Positions 8,536 to 19,092 of a stretch of 64,000 nt of DNA are shown piece by piece (positions within the stretch are counted from its first letter, which is position 1; each line of letters begins with the position of its first letter). The notes beneath the pieces were generated by a model, which did no database searches, had not been told where the DNA came from, and saw only the letters and a program-made list of their open reading frames with translations. This DNA comes from Balneolaceae bacterium (GTDB lineage: Bacteria > Bacteroidota > Rhodothermia > Balneolales > Balneolaceae): assembly GCA_034521495.1 (NCBI GenBank), contig JAXHMK010000021.1, positions 179,455 through 243,454 on the forward strand, written 5' to 3'. A program made the translations under genes and the position numbers.

Positions 8536-10533
8536 ATGCAACCTTTTGTACGGCTTTTCTTACCATTATTAATTGCTTTGACCGTTTGGGGAACGGCTTA
8601 TCCCCAAGTCGAAGATCCTATTCTCAGCGAGATCCACATTTTCGAAAAATTCGGATCTATTCCCAATAATCAATTCGCAGACTCTTCAGATCACAGCTAT
8701 CCGTTTGAATATCTGCTGAAAGAATCATCTATCCGAACCCTGGAGAGGCCAACCGGTATTGTGGCAATTATTGATAACCTGGTGAGAATTCGGGTATTAA
8801 GTGACGATCAACTTGAACAAGCCGAAGCGGGCCTGATTGGGATTCCATTTTATTTTAAGGATGGTATTGAGACGATTATAAACCTGGAAGCCATTACGCA
8901 TCAACCCGATGGAAATCAGGTTCGGTTTAATGTGGAGAACACGCGCACTGTAGATCTGAATTCGCGGTATAAAATTATTGAGTTTGAAATGCCGGAGGTT
9001 CAGGAAGGTTCAATCCTGGAATATAAATACACACTGGAGAGGCGCTATATCGAAGAATTACCGAATTTTTATCTGGCACATCGTGTCCCGACTCAGGAAG
9101 CAAATCTGTATCTCAAAAATTCTGAATTTATCCGCTACGATGCAGTTCCGCTGCATGTGGAAGACTTTGAACTTCAGTATGAAGAACATCGGGTGGATAC
9201 CAGTAATGTTCCACTTCTTTTTACTCTTCCGCGGCCCAATCCTCTGTACATACAAGAGTGGAGTGCGGAGGATATTCCTTCGGTAGATGTATCCAGCTAC
9301 ATCTCATCGATTGATGATATTCGGGCGCAGATTAAATTCCAGATCAGTGAATTTGGCATTCCGCGGCAGCCACTGGAAAACAGTTGGGAGTTTGTGGCGG
9401 CTCAATTTCTCAGGAATAGAAATCCGTACGAAAAAATTGAACCATATGATGAATTTAAGCGGATGGGTGAGGAGATTGCATCATCTCTAAACTCAATTGT
9501 TGAAGTTCAGGATTCGGTCTATCAGTTTGTAAACTCCACAGTTCAATTTAATGGTGTGAATTCAGTATATGCTGAAGGGGATCTATACCATGTTTTAGAA
9601 GAAGAATTGGCGAACCAGGCTGAAATAAATCTGGTACTTCTTTCAATGCTTCGCGGAGCCGGAATTGATGCAAAACCGATGTTTCTATCTGGCCGTGAAT
9701 TTGGGCGGATTGATAAATCATTTCCATCTGTATTTCAGTTCAACAGGCTTCTGATATTTAGTGAAATTGATGGCGAACAATACTTTATGGATGCCTCATA
9801 CCCGGTTAGTTTGCCCAATTTGATTCCGATTGAGTCGTACAATTCGCAGGGAATGGTATTAACCAATGATAGTTATAGATGGGTTGACATCAGCCCGGAA
9901 CAGAGTGTTTTTGATTTGGATATCGATATCCGGGCATCGCTTTCTATGGATGGCACGTTGAACGGCAGACTTACGGCTCAAACGAGAGGATATCCCTCAC
10001 AGAATATCCGGGAGGAATTGCAATCGGGATCTTTGCCGGCAGAGATCATCAAACAGATATTTTTTGAAGTGTACTCTGAAGCAGAAATGAGCAACAGCAA
10101 TCTTAAAATCAACGAGCAAAACAGAAACATGGTTGATGTGATGACCGATTTTGAGATACCGGAGTATGCTGCAAGTTTTCGGGAAGGGATTGAATTCCGG
10201 CCGATGGTGGTTGGGTATCTATTTAGAAATCCGTTTGAATCCACAGAACGAAGAGTTCCGATTACACTTGATGCCCCTGAGAAACTGTCCATTCATTATA
10301 CTGTAGATCTGCCTGATGGATTTGAGGTTGATGCGATGGGTGAAACGCGCGCCACGAGCTTACAAGGTGCGGCACTGCGTGAGGAGTACATCTCGGAAGG
10401 AAACAGAGTAGAATACTCATTTGATATCGACATCAGCCGGAAAGAGTTCCCTGCAGATGTTTATAGCCAGCTTCGGAGAATTTATGAGCGATGGGTATTT
10501 TTAAGTAACGAAACATGGTTCATTGAACAATAG
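8536..10533 (+). CDS. Exported DUF3857 / transglutaminase-like protein
   Basis: The 665-residue protein has a signal peptide (LFLPLLIALTVWGTAY) and is probably periplasmic. Residues about 50-260 fit the DUF3857 beta-rich domain, including FEMPEVQEGSILEYKYTLE. Residues about 300-440 fit a transglutaminase-like core (VYQFVNSTVQFNGVN, ANQAEINLVLLSMLRGAGIDAKPMFLSGRE, FMDASYPVS). The usual catalytic Cys of the (G-x-C-x-D/E) motif is absent: the corresponding place reads ANQAEIN. The protein is therefore likely a non-catalytic binding protein. The C-terminus is another beta-rich segment. It sits between pyrC and tsaB, with 9 nt before tsaB. Confidence 0.75.
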   Translation: MQPFVRLFLPLLIALTVWGTAYPQVEDPILSEIHIFEKFGSIPNNQFADSSDHSYPFEYLLKESSIRTLERPTGIVAIIDNLVRIRVLSDDQLEQAEAGLIGIPFYFKDGIETIINLEAITHQPDGNQVRFNVENTRTVDLNSRYKIIEFEMPEVQEGSILEYKYTLERRYIEELPNFYLAHRVPTQEANLYLKNSEFIRYDAVPLHVEDFELQYEEHRVDTSNVPLLFTLPRPNPLYIQEWSAEDIPSVDVSSYISSIDDIRAQIKFQISEFGIPRQPLENSWEFVAAQFLRNRNPYEKIEPYDEFKRMGEEIASSLNSIVEVQDSVYQFVNSTVQFNGVNSVYAEGDLYHVLEEELANQAEINLVLLSMLRGAGIDAKPMFLSGREFGRIDKSFPSVFQFNRLLIFSEIDGEQYFMDASYPVSLPNLIPIESYNSQGMVLTNDSYRWVDISPEQSVFDLDIDIRASLSMDGTLNGRLTAQTRGYPSQNIREELQSGSLPAEIIKQIFFEVYSEAEMSNSNLKINEQNRNMVDVMTDFEIPEYAASFREGIEFRPMVVGYLFRNPFESTERRVPITLDAPEKLSIHYTVDLPDGFEVDAMGETRATSLQGAALREEYISEGNRVEYSFDIDISRKEFPADVYSQLRRIYERWVFLSNETWFIEQ

Positions 10534-10542
10534 AATTTTAAT

Positions 10543-11211
10543 ATGATTTTAGCCATTGAAACATCCACACCGGTTTGCTCGGTTGCTTTGGGAAAGGGCA
10601 GGCGAAGTGTAATAGAAAAGAGAATGGAGGGGAGATCGGTACATTCGGAACGGACGTTTGAGTTCATGAAGGAACTTTTGGATCGGCATTCGTTAAAGGT
10701 ATCAGACTTAGATGCTGTTCTTTTTAGTAACGGTCCGGGTTCTTACACGGGACTGAGAATTGGTGCCTCGGCGATTAAAGGATTGCTTTTTCAGCAGGAG
10801 GTTCCGCTTTACACCCTTCCAACACTTCTCAGTTTTGCCATTCCGTTTTTAACCGAAAATCCACCCGCTATCCATGCTGTGATTGATGCGCGAAGGAAGC
10901 ATTTGTACCATCAAAAAATTAAAACTGGTTTAGACGGAGGAGTTGAAGTTTCCGGGGCGGATATAGTTGAGATCGAAAAATTACAGGATCAAATCGGGAA
11001 GGGAGATGTGGTGATAGGAACCGGCTGGGAGCGTTTGGAAATCGAAAACAGGGGAGAGATCTCCTGGTATGGAACCGAAGCAATTTCGGCAAAGAATCTT
11101 GTACTTGGATGGAATCATCCGGAGCTGAAAAAACATTTCAAAAAAACAGATGTAGAATCGTTTGAGCCGGAGTATTTAACGTTGTCTCAGGTGAATGACA
11201 CGGATGTGTAA
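10543..11211 (+). CDS. tsaB: tRNA t6A biosynthesis protein TsaB
   Basis: The 222-residue ASKHA-fold protein shows MILAIETSTPVCSVALG at the start, SERTFEFMKELLDRH, and the conserved FSNGPGSYTGLRIGASAIKGL segment. TsaB supports TsaD in making threonylcarbamoyladenosine at position 37 of ANN-decoding tRNAs. The start follows the previous stop by 9 nt, so translation is probably coupled to the DUF3857 gene. The end of the gene abuts a cluster of inverted repeats (11216-11533). Confidence 0.93.
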   Translation: MILAIETSTPVCSVALGKGRRSVIEKRMEGRSVHSERTFEFMKELLDRHSLKVSDLDAVLFSNGPGSYTGLRIGASAIKGLLFQQEVPLYTLPTLLSFAIPFLTENPPAIHAVIDARRKHLYHQKIKTGLDGGVEVSGADIVEIEKLQDQIGKGDVVIGTGWERLEIENRGEISWYGTEAISAKNLVLGWNHPELKKHFKKTDVESFEPEYLTLSQVNDTDV

Positions 11212-11215
11212 GAGC

Positions 11216-11260
11216 GACCTGCCAGAGTGCGAACGGAGTGAGTTCCTGGCAGAGTCGCGA
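11216..11260. repeat. Half copy of the CTGGCAGAGT dispersed repeat (copy 2)
   Basis: GACCTGCCAGAGTGCG and GTTCCTGGCAGAGTCG match the left arm of the family seen at 7079, 52923 and 62140. The matching right arm is missing: 18 nt further on the sequence is interrupted by the 129-bp element at 11279-11407. The arrangement suggests that the element inserted into, and disrupted, an older repeat. Confidence 0.7.
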
Positions 11261-11278
11261 CAGGACGATTCGTTGTAG

Positions 11279-11407
11279 GAAGGCTTTGCAAAACCGTAGG
11301 TATGCGTCAATCTGAACTCGATTCAGATTCTCCATTCGTCTTTATAGCCAGTATCAGGAGATCCTGAATCAAGTTCAGGATGACGGTTATAGTTTTGCAA
11401 AGCCTTC
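11279..11407. mobile_element. 129-bp MITE-like element, copy 1, with 5-bp flanking direct repeat
   Basis: The ends are 16-bp inverted repeats: GAAGGCTTTGCAAAAC at the left and its complement GTTTTGCAAAGCCTTC at the right. Inside are two smaller palindromes (TCTGAACTCGATTCAGA and ATCCTGAATCAAGTTCAGG). A copy of the same length and about 90 percent the same sequence is at 46050-46178. TGTAG occurs immediately on both sides of this copy (11274-11278 and 11408-11412), as a target-site duplication would. No coding capacity, so it would need a transposase in trans. Confidence 0.75.
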
Positions 11408-11417
11408 TGTAGGTGTC

Positions 11418-11533
11418 AGACTATCCCTCAAAAATAGACCTCCAAGGATTTGAAGTCCTTAGGTCTTGACTCGACTTTCCCCAAATAAAAAGATTTTTGC
11501 TTCGGGCGATATTCGTTATTTTTGAGACAGTCT
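11418..11533. repeat. 116-bp inverted-repeat element, ends AGACT..TCTCAAAAATA
   Basis: AGACTATCCCTCAAAAATA (11418-11436) is mirrored by TATTTTTGAGACAGTCT (11517-11533), with a two-base length difference in the arms. The termini resemble the GACTGTCTCAAAA ends of several insertion sequences, so this may be a non-autonomous remnant. An internal palindrome AAGGATTTGAAGTCCTT lies at about 11443-11461. It is immediately next to the 129-bp element and 18 nt before the accD start. Confidence 0.6.
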
Positions 11534-11551
11534 AAAATCTAATCAGTTCTT

Positions 11552-12391
11552 ATGGCGTGGTTTAAAAGAAAAGACACCAATATTCAAACCGAGAAGAAAA
11601 AGGATATGCCCGAGGGCATATGGGTGAAAGTTCCCGAAACGGGTGAAACCATTCACCGGCGCGAGCTTGAAGAGAATAGCTGGGTAGATCCGCTGAGTGG
11701 GTATCATTTCAGAATCGGCAGCAAGGAATACTTCTCCATCTTGTTTGATGATGAAAAATTTGAAGAGATTGGAGGTGAAATCATGCCCACAGATCCTCTC
11801 GATTTTGAAGATCGCAAGAAATACAAAGATCGGATCAAACAAACCCAGAAAAAAACGGGCCTTTCGGATGCCTGCCGTGTTGGAGTTGGAAAGCTTGATA
11901 AGCACAATGTTGTAATTGCATGTATGGATTTTTCGTTTATCGGCGGAAGTATGGGGTCTGTAGTGGGAGAGCGTTTGTGCAGGGCAATTGACTACGCCAG
12001 GGAAAATAAAACTCCACTGATAATCATATCGCAATCAGGAGGAGCGCGAATGATGGAAAGTGTGTATAGCCTGATGCAGTTACCTAAAACTTCCGGAAAA
12101 CTGGCTCTTTTGGAAAGGGAAAAAGTACCATACATATCTGTGATGACCAATCCAACGACGGGTGGAGTGACAGCCAGTTATGCAATGCTGGGTGATTTTA
12201 ACATTGCCGAACCCGGAGCACTGATTGGATTTGCAGGTCCGCGGGTAATTCGTCAAACCATCGGAAGAGATCTGCCGGAGGGCTTTCAAACATCGGAGTA
12301 TCTGCTGGAGCATGGATTTCTTGATTTTATTGTAGCCCGGCCCAAGATGAAGAAAAAATTATCGAAACTGCTTCGGATATTGGAGAATTAA
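11552..12391 (+). CDS. accD: Acetyl-CoA carboxylase carboxyltransferase beta subunit
   Basis: The 279-residue protein matches AccD: IRRxELEEN-like start (HRRELEENSWVDPLSGYHFRI), IGGSMGSVVGERLCRAIDYA, the oxyanion region SQSGGARMMESVYSLMQL, TNPTTGGVTASYAMLGD, and GALIGFAGPRVI. With AccA it moves the carboxyl group from biotin to acetyl-CoA in fatty acid synthesis. The four cysteines of the N-terminal zinc ribbon found in E. coli are absent: the matching positions read VKVPETG and VDPLSG. To my knowledge this loss is shared by many Bacteroidota. accA is not in the window. Confidence 0.93.
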   Translation: MAWFKRKDTNIQTEKKKDMPEGIWVKVPETGETIHRRELEENSWVDPLSGYHFRIGSKEYFSILFDDEKFEEIGGEIMPTDPLDFEDRKKYKDRIKQTQKKTGLSDACRVGVGKLDKHNVVIACMDFSFIGGSMGSVVGERLCRAIDYARENKTPLIIISQSGGARMMESVYSLMQLPKTSGKLALLEREKVPYISVMTNPTTGGVTASYAMLGDFNIAEPGALIGFAGPRVIRQTIGRDLPEGFQTSEYLLEHGFLDFIVARPKMKKKLSKLLRILEN

Positions 12392-12399
12392 ATTGTATT

Positions 12400-12479
12400 A
12401 AATCCGCGAAGTTTTCCGTTTTTATATTTGTCGATGTAAATCAATTGACAATCCTTGTAGAAAGAAACTTCGCGGATTT
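12400..12479. terminator. 15-bp perfect inverted repeat followed by a T-rich tract, between accD and obgE
   Basis: AAATCCGCGAAGTTT (12400-12414) is exactly mirrored by AAACTTCGCGGATTT (12465-12479), with a 50-nt spacer. A T-rich run (TTTTTCTTTT) follows. It could end accD transcription, but the large loop is unusual for an intrinsic terminator and the structure could instead be another short mobile element. A TTGACA lies inside the spacer (about 12445) and might serve obgE. Confidence 0.5.
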
Positions 12480-12488
12480 TTCTTTTAA

Positions 12489-14604
<2,116 letters not shown>

Positions 14605-14796
14605 TCCAATAGATGCATCATTTTCTATTCTTAGACAGGATAAATTCTAATCCGTTCGTTTGTGTTCATTATATTGTATTTAATGGGGTCAGTCATTGAA
14701 CGGGTGTGAATGCCTGAAAAATAAATTCAAGCCTCTCCTCTCATTCCGTGACTCCGATAGGGATAGATTATTTGAGAAAATTTTAAGTATTGAAAC
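14605..14796. other. Intergenic, nothing recognised
   Basis: No gene, terminator or repeat is clear between dprA and the DUF3109 gene. A long antisense ORF reading through here and into the DUF3109 gene lacks any protein-like character. Confidence 0.4.
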
Positions 14797-15378
14797 ATGA
14801 TAAAAGTTCAGAATGTGATACTTTCTGAAGATATTGCAACAGCCAAATTTGCCTGTAATATCAGTCGTTGTAAAGGGGCTTGTTGCGTTGTTGGTGATGC
14901 CGGTGCACCCGTCAGCAGACAGGAAATTCCGGTACTTCGAAAGGCATTCAGAAAACTTCAAAATCAATTGGATCCTGAATCGGTGGACGTTGTGAACGAA
15001 ACGGGAGTTGTGCAAGGTGACAACCAAAGCGGTTATGAAATTTCCTGCATAGAATCGGGGGAATGTGTTTTTGTACAGAAGGATAAAGATGGAGCAGCAA
15101 CTTGCGCTATTCAAAATGCCTACTATTCCGGCGATTTTGGTTGGGAAAAACCAGTAAGTTGTCACCTTTATCCGATCCGTTTAAAACAAATTGGAGCATT
15201 TGAATATGCAAATTTTGAATATATCCCGGAGTTATGTTCTGCTGGCTGCCAAAGAGGAGAAGATGAGGGAATTTACCTGGCTGACTTTTTAAAAGATTCA
15301 CTCATAAGACGTTATGGAAAAGAGTGGTACTCGGAATTTCTTGAAGTTTGTAACGAAGAAAGGATGCAATCTGTATAG
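14797..15378 (+). CDS. DUF3109 family protein (cysteine-cluster, probable metal-binding)
   Basis: The 193-residue protein contains eight cysteines in the spacing of DUF3109: FACNISRCKGACCVVGDAGAP, CIESGECVF, ATCAIQNAYYSG, WEKPVSCHLYPIR and ELCSAGCQRGE. The family is related to YkgJ-type proteins that may bind zinc or an Fe-S cluster; its role is unknown. The stop codon is immediately followed by the rpoN start (TAG ATG), so the two are cotranscribed. DUF3109 is common in Bacteroidota. Confidence 0.88.
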   Translation: MIKVQNVILSEDIATAKFACNISRCKGACCVVGDAGAPVSRQEIPVLRKAFRKLQNQLDPESVDVVNETGVVQGDNQSGYEISCIESGECVFVQKDKDGAATCAIQNAYYSGDFGWEKPVSCHLYPIRLKQIGAFEYANFEYIPELCSAGCQRGEDEGIYLADFLKDSLIRRYGKEWYSEFLEVCNEERMQSV

Positions 15379-16914
15379 ATGATAAAAACAGGTCAAAACA
15401 TATCGCAAAAACAATCGCTGCAGCAAAAGCTCTCTCCACAGCAGATTCAGTTTGTGAAATTACTGCAGCTTCCTACCATGGGCCTTGAGCAAAGAGTAAA
15501 GCAGGAGATTGAGATGAACCCGGTTTTGGAGGAAGCAGATCCGCTGGCACCGGAAGAGACACTCCGTGAGAATGAAGAGGTTGAATGGGAGGAGAGCGAA
15601 GAAAAAGAGGAGGACAGTGATCCCGATCCGGTAGATCAGAATGAAGAGATTGACTGGGATTCGTTTCTTCACAATACTGAGTATGATGGAATGAATTACT
15701 CAGGCGGAGGTAGCCAGTCATCCGGGGATGACGACTGGAAAGATCTGCCAAATCCCTATCATGAATCTCTTCTCGAGGAGCTCGAACAGCAGGTTGCACT
15801 TTTAGACCTGGATGAAGATGAGAAGTTGATTGCCGATCAGATTTTAGGTTCACTGGATGAGGACGGTTATTTCCGCAGAGAGATTGATGCTGTGGTTGAT
15901 AACATCGCATTTAATCACGGTACGCTGGTGAAGGCCAGTCAGGTTGAGAAGGTTCGGAAGCAGATTCAGAAACTTGAACCGGTGGGTATAGCCTCCAGGG
16001 ATTTGAGAGATTGTCTGTTGTGCCAGGTGCGCCATCTGGATGCAGATCCGGAACTTAAAAATCTGGCTGAGAAGCTTCTTGAGAATGAATGGGAAGCATT
16101 TGAGAAGAAACATTTTGAAAAGCTGAAGTCGCGCCTCAATGTGGATAATGAAGAGCTAAAAGAGGTATTCAATCTGATAAAAGGTTTGAATCCACGCCCG
16201 GGAGGTGTTACAAATCCCGATACTGACAATCAGCAATATATTGAACCAGATTTCGAAGTCTATTACGAACCTTCAGCAGAGGAAGATGATGAGGATCAGG
16301 GAGAGTTTATTATTCGGTTAAGCCAAAGAAATACTCCCCCTTTGCGCATTTCGCCTGATTATAAAATGATGTGGGAGAACCTGAAAAAGAAAAAGGGAAA
16401 ACAGAAAGAGAGTGGTGATTCTGAAGCCCGAAAATTTATCAAGGATAAAGTAGAATCTGCTCAGTGGTTTATCGATTCCATCAAACAGAGACACAATACG
16501 TTGATGAAAACGATGCGAACCATTGTATCGCTCCAGGAAGATTTTTTTAAACATGGGGAGGGGCTAAAACCGATGATTTTGAAAGATGTAGCCGAACGAA
16601 TTAAGATGGATATCTCAACCGTTTCAAGAGTAGTAAATGGTAAGTACGTTCAAACCAATTTTGGTGTATTTGAATTGAAATACTTTTTTAGTGAAGGCCT
16701 TGAAACAGAAAGCGGTGAGGATGTATCAAGCCGGGAAGTGAAAAATGTGCTTCAAAATGTGATTCAAAACGAGAATAAAAAGAAACCATACAGCGACCAG
16801 GCACTTACAGAAATTTTGAAAGAGAAAGGATATAAAGTAGCACGGCGAACAGTCAGCAAATACCGGGAAAATTTGCAGATACCGGTAGCCCGTCTCAGAA
16901 AGCAGATTGTTTAG
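15379..16914 (+). CDS. rpoN: RNA polymerase sigma-54 factor
   Basis: The 511-residue protein has the three sigma-54 regions: region I, glutamine-rich (SLQQKLSPQQIQFVKLLQL, then MNPVLEE), an acidic region II (EEVEWEESEEKEEDSDPDP), and region III with the core-binding part (DEKLIADQILGSLDEDGYF, GIASRDLRDCLLCQ), the HTH (DISTVSRVVNGKYVQTNFG) and the RpoN box (ARRTVSKYRENLQIP). It directs transcription from -24/-12 promoters and needs AAA+ activators, none of which is in the window. Its stop overlaps the convergent downstream gene by 4 nt. Confidence 0.95.
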   Translation: MIKTGQNISQKQSLQQKLSPQQIQFVKLLQLPTMGLEQRVKQEIEMNPVLEEADPLAPEETLRENEEVEWEESEEKEEDSDPDPVDQNEEIDWDSFLHNTEYDGMNYSGGGSQSSGDDDWKDLPNPYHESLLEELEQQVALLDLDEDEKLIADQILGSLDEDGYFRREIDAVVDNIAFNHGTLVKASQVEKVRKQIQKLEPVGIASRDLRDCLLCQVRHLDADPELKNLAEKLLENEWEAFEKKHFEKLKSRLNVDNEELKEVFNLIKGLNPRPGGVTNPDTDNQQYIEPDFEVYYEPSAEEDDEDQGEFIIRLSQRNTPPLRISPDYKMMWENLKKKKGKQKESGDSEARKFIKDKVESAQWFIDSIKQRHNTLMKTMRTIVSLQEDFFKHGEGLKPMILKDVAERIKMDISTVSRVVNGKYVQTNFGVFELKYFFSEGLETESGEDVSSREVKNVLQNVIQNENKKKPYSDQALTEILKEKGYKVARRTVSKYRENLQIPVARLRKQIV

Positions 16915-18452
16915 GGTAACATAAACGCCATCTCAATGGGCTGATAGATCATCGGCAGCCAAAGAGCAAGCACAATAATGGCTGTGATCAAAAGAAAATA
17001 TAGCCCCACCGTAAGGAATAGATTTAACACCCGATACTTTTGCAGGAATCGGGCACTGTCGGCAGCAGCGAAAATAAAACCGGCAAACCAAAAGAAAAAA
17101 TAGAGTATGGCAGTGGCAATAGTCCAGCTCTGTGCGGCCTCAATCTGTATAAAATAAACCGCAAAGGTTACTACAATCAGATTGATGTGGAATGGCCAAC
17201 TGTACAGGTTTATAACCTGGTTAAGCTGTTCAAGTTTTTTGTTTGGCAGATAAAGCCAGGCAACGGATAAGATATGTGAGATGAAGGCAATGAGAAGACC
17301 GATCACAAATATGGAAACTTTTTCAAAACCGGAATAAAAAAGTGCAGGATAATGATAAGAAAGAGACTCCAATCCCATATTGCTGATAAAACTATCACTC
17401 AGTAAATAGAAGAAGAAACCGGTGATGAGAGTATGTTGAAGTAATACAATTACGCCCGGAGTGGTATTGCGAATCCGGTGTTGTTGCACATCGTGAATAA
17501 AAAAGGAGTGATAGAAAAAATACCGCGGCAACGTAGCTTTGTACATCGGCTGATATTTGTAGTGCAGAAGATAGCTGGCCCAGATGAGTAACAAAAGAAT
17601 AATCGGCCAGTTGGGGGCAGGAGAATCGGGCGAGGGTTCCGGCATCGGGAAATGGACGGATTCTCCATCCAGGTACGATGAAATAATGGTGGAAAAAGAT
17701 GCTTGTGATTCAACCCGGGAGAGAAACCAATCAGCGGGAATGATGACCAAACTTTCAGGCTGTGTGGCTGTTTGTTTAAAAATTGTTTCAAGTGTTTGGA
17801 GAGATGCAACAGGATCGTTTTCGGGCTCAAATAAAATGACTGTTGATGAAGCTGTAATCAAACTATCGGGTTGAACCCTGACACGGCTTGCAAAGAAATC
17901 GACCTGCTGTACCGGGAATTCCGGTTCAGAAAAAGCAGACTGGTAATAAAATGGTTTCTCAATTGAGGTAAAGAGATCGGTGAGAAGACTGTCGGAGGAA
18001 GCAGGGAATGCCGATCTGTAATCAGCTGGATAATTAAACACCTTTATTGCAGCTATATTGTCTCGTAACTGGTTCGGTACGAGACTGTACATGGTCTGTA
18101 TTGAGTTAACAAGTAATTCCCGGTTGTTTTTTGCCTCATATTCTGTGACAAAATGTTGGTTTGAATCCAGTAATAGATAAAACTGTTCCAAATCGGACCT
18201 TCTGATGCTTGCTGGAAAAGAGATCTCCAGCATATCGATTCCAATCTCGCGGATTTGGTTGAACTGTTCAGTTGTTAATGAAGTGTTATCAGACCTATCA
18301 ATTGATAGTGCAATTCTGTTTGCTGGCTCATTTTGAGGAGATCCGGCCGTAGAATTTGCAGACAGAGAAAATATCAGCCCTAAAAAAAAAAGTGTTAGAA
18401 TGAGAGTTCGTAAAATGGCCGTATTATTTTTTAATGTCCTCAGCGTTTTCAA
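16911..18452 (-). CDS. Membrane protein of unknown function with large exported N-terminal domain
   Basis: I do not recognise a family. After a signal peptide (RTLILTLFFLGLIFSLSA) there is a soluble region of about 270 residues with a barrel-like start (IALSIDRSDNTSLTTEQFNQIREIGIDMLEIS) and then five to six membrane segments (LLLLIWASYLLHY, VIVLLQHTLITGFFFYLL, SIFVIGLLIAFISHIL, LIVVTFAVYFI, ILYFFFWFAGFIF, VGLYFLLITAIIVLALWL). The start is uncertain: no ATG lies near the leader. I chose the TTG at 18452; the frame is open back to a GTG at 18515. Either choice overlaps the end of the upstream Lrp-type gene, and no strong ribosome site is visible. Confidence 0.6.
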   Translation of the reverse strand: MKTLRTLKNNTAILRTLILTLFFLGLIFSLSANSTAGSPQNEPANRIALSIDRSDNTSLTTEQFNQIREIGIDMLEISFPASIRRSDLEQFYLLLDSNQHFVTEYEAKNNRELLVNSIQTMYSLVPNQLRDNIAAIKVFNYPADYRSAFPASSDSLLTDLFTSIEKPFYYQSAFSEPEFPVQQVDFFASRVRVQPDSLITASSTVILFEPENDPVASLQTLETIFKQTATQPESLVIIPADWFLSRVESQASFSTIISSYLDGESVHFPMPEPSPDSPAPNWPIILLLLIWASYLLHYKYQPMYKATLPRYFFYHSFFIHDVQQHRIRNTTPGVIVLLQHTLITGFFFYLLSDSFISNMGLESLSYHYPALFYSGFEKVSIFVIGLLIAFISHILSVAWLYLPNKKLEQLNQVINLYSWPFHINLIVVTFAVYFIQIEAAQSWTIATAILYFFFWFAGFIFAAADSARFLQKYRVLNLFLTVGLYFLLITAIIVLALWLPMIYQPIEMAFMLP

Positions 18453-18903
18453 TGGGTAGTTTTCGGGTCTCTTTAAACGTAGAGAGTACAATGTTAGAGC
18501 GTGTTCTGGTGACACCTTCCCACGTTTGGATCAATGAGAGAAACTTTTCGAGCGACTCTGTATTTTTGGTTCGTACTTTGAGAATATGAGATCCATCGCC
18601 CGTTATGGAATGACACTCCATTACTTCCGGGTGATTGCTCACATGGTCCACGAAATCGGTATATCGTTCGGAACCGTCCACTTCTACAAAAATAAATGCG
18701 GTGATGTCGAAATGAAATTTCTTAGCATCCAGAATGGCATTGTAATCTACAATAAGTCCTTTCTCTTCCAGTTTTCTCATCCTTTCTGAAACCGAAGGAA
18801 CTGATAGATGAACAATATCGGCGATTGTATTTCGCTGTGCCCTTCCGTTCTCTTGAAGATGATTTAGTATTTTAATGTCAGTTTCGTCTAAAAGATGTGT
18901 CAT
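18424..18903 (-). CDS. Lrp/AsnC family transcriptional regulator
   Basis: The 159-residue protein has an N-terminal winged HTH (LDETDIKILNHLQENGRAQRNTIADIVHLSVPSVSERMRKLEEKG) and a C-terminal RAM domain that binds amino acids and makes octamers (FIFVEVDGSERYTDFVDHVSNHPEVMECHSITGDGSHILKVRTK). It is probably a local or global amino-acid-responsive regulator. Its 3' end overlaps the start region of the downstream membrane protein gene. The target is unknown. Confidence 0.92.
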   Translation of the reverse strand: MTHLLDETDIKILNHLQENGRAQRNTIADIVHLSVPSVSERMRKLEEKGLIVDYNAILDAKKFHFDITAFIFVEVDGSERYTDFVDHVSNHPEVMECHSITGDGSHILKVRTKNTESLEKFLSLIQTWEGVTRTRSNIVLSTFKETRKLPIENAEDIKK

Positions 18904-19092
18904 ATCGACTTGCCTAATATTTCTAATTTAATTTAAATTTAGCCTTAATTTGTTAGGAATACAATCCTCATCCACTCTTTTTACATGAATGCTACAGAAA
19001 TTTAGGATGCTCTCTTAAAAAATTTCAAACAAGATTTTACTCATTGTATCTTTGTATCAAAATACGAATCAAAAAATTGAAAACGAACAGAT

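Noticed and set aside
14689-15165. 158-codon minus-strand ORF across the DUF3109 gene
   Set aside because: The plus strand carries the cysteine pattern of DUF3109; the antisense reading has none and only arises from codon bias.
15473-15910. 145-codon minus-strand ORF in rpoN
   Set aside because: It lies opposite sigma-54 region I and II, where acidic repeats create long antisense frames.
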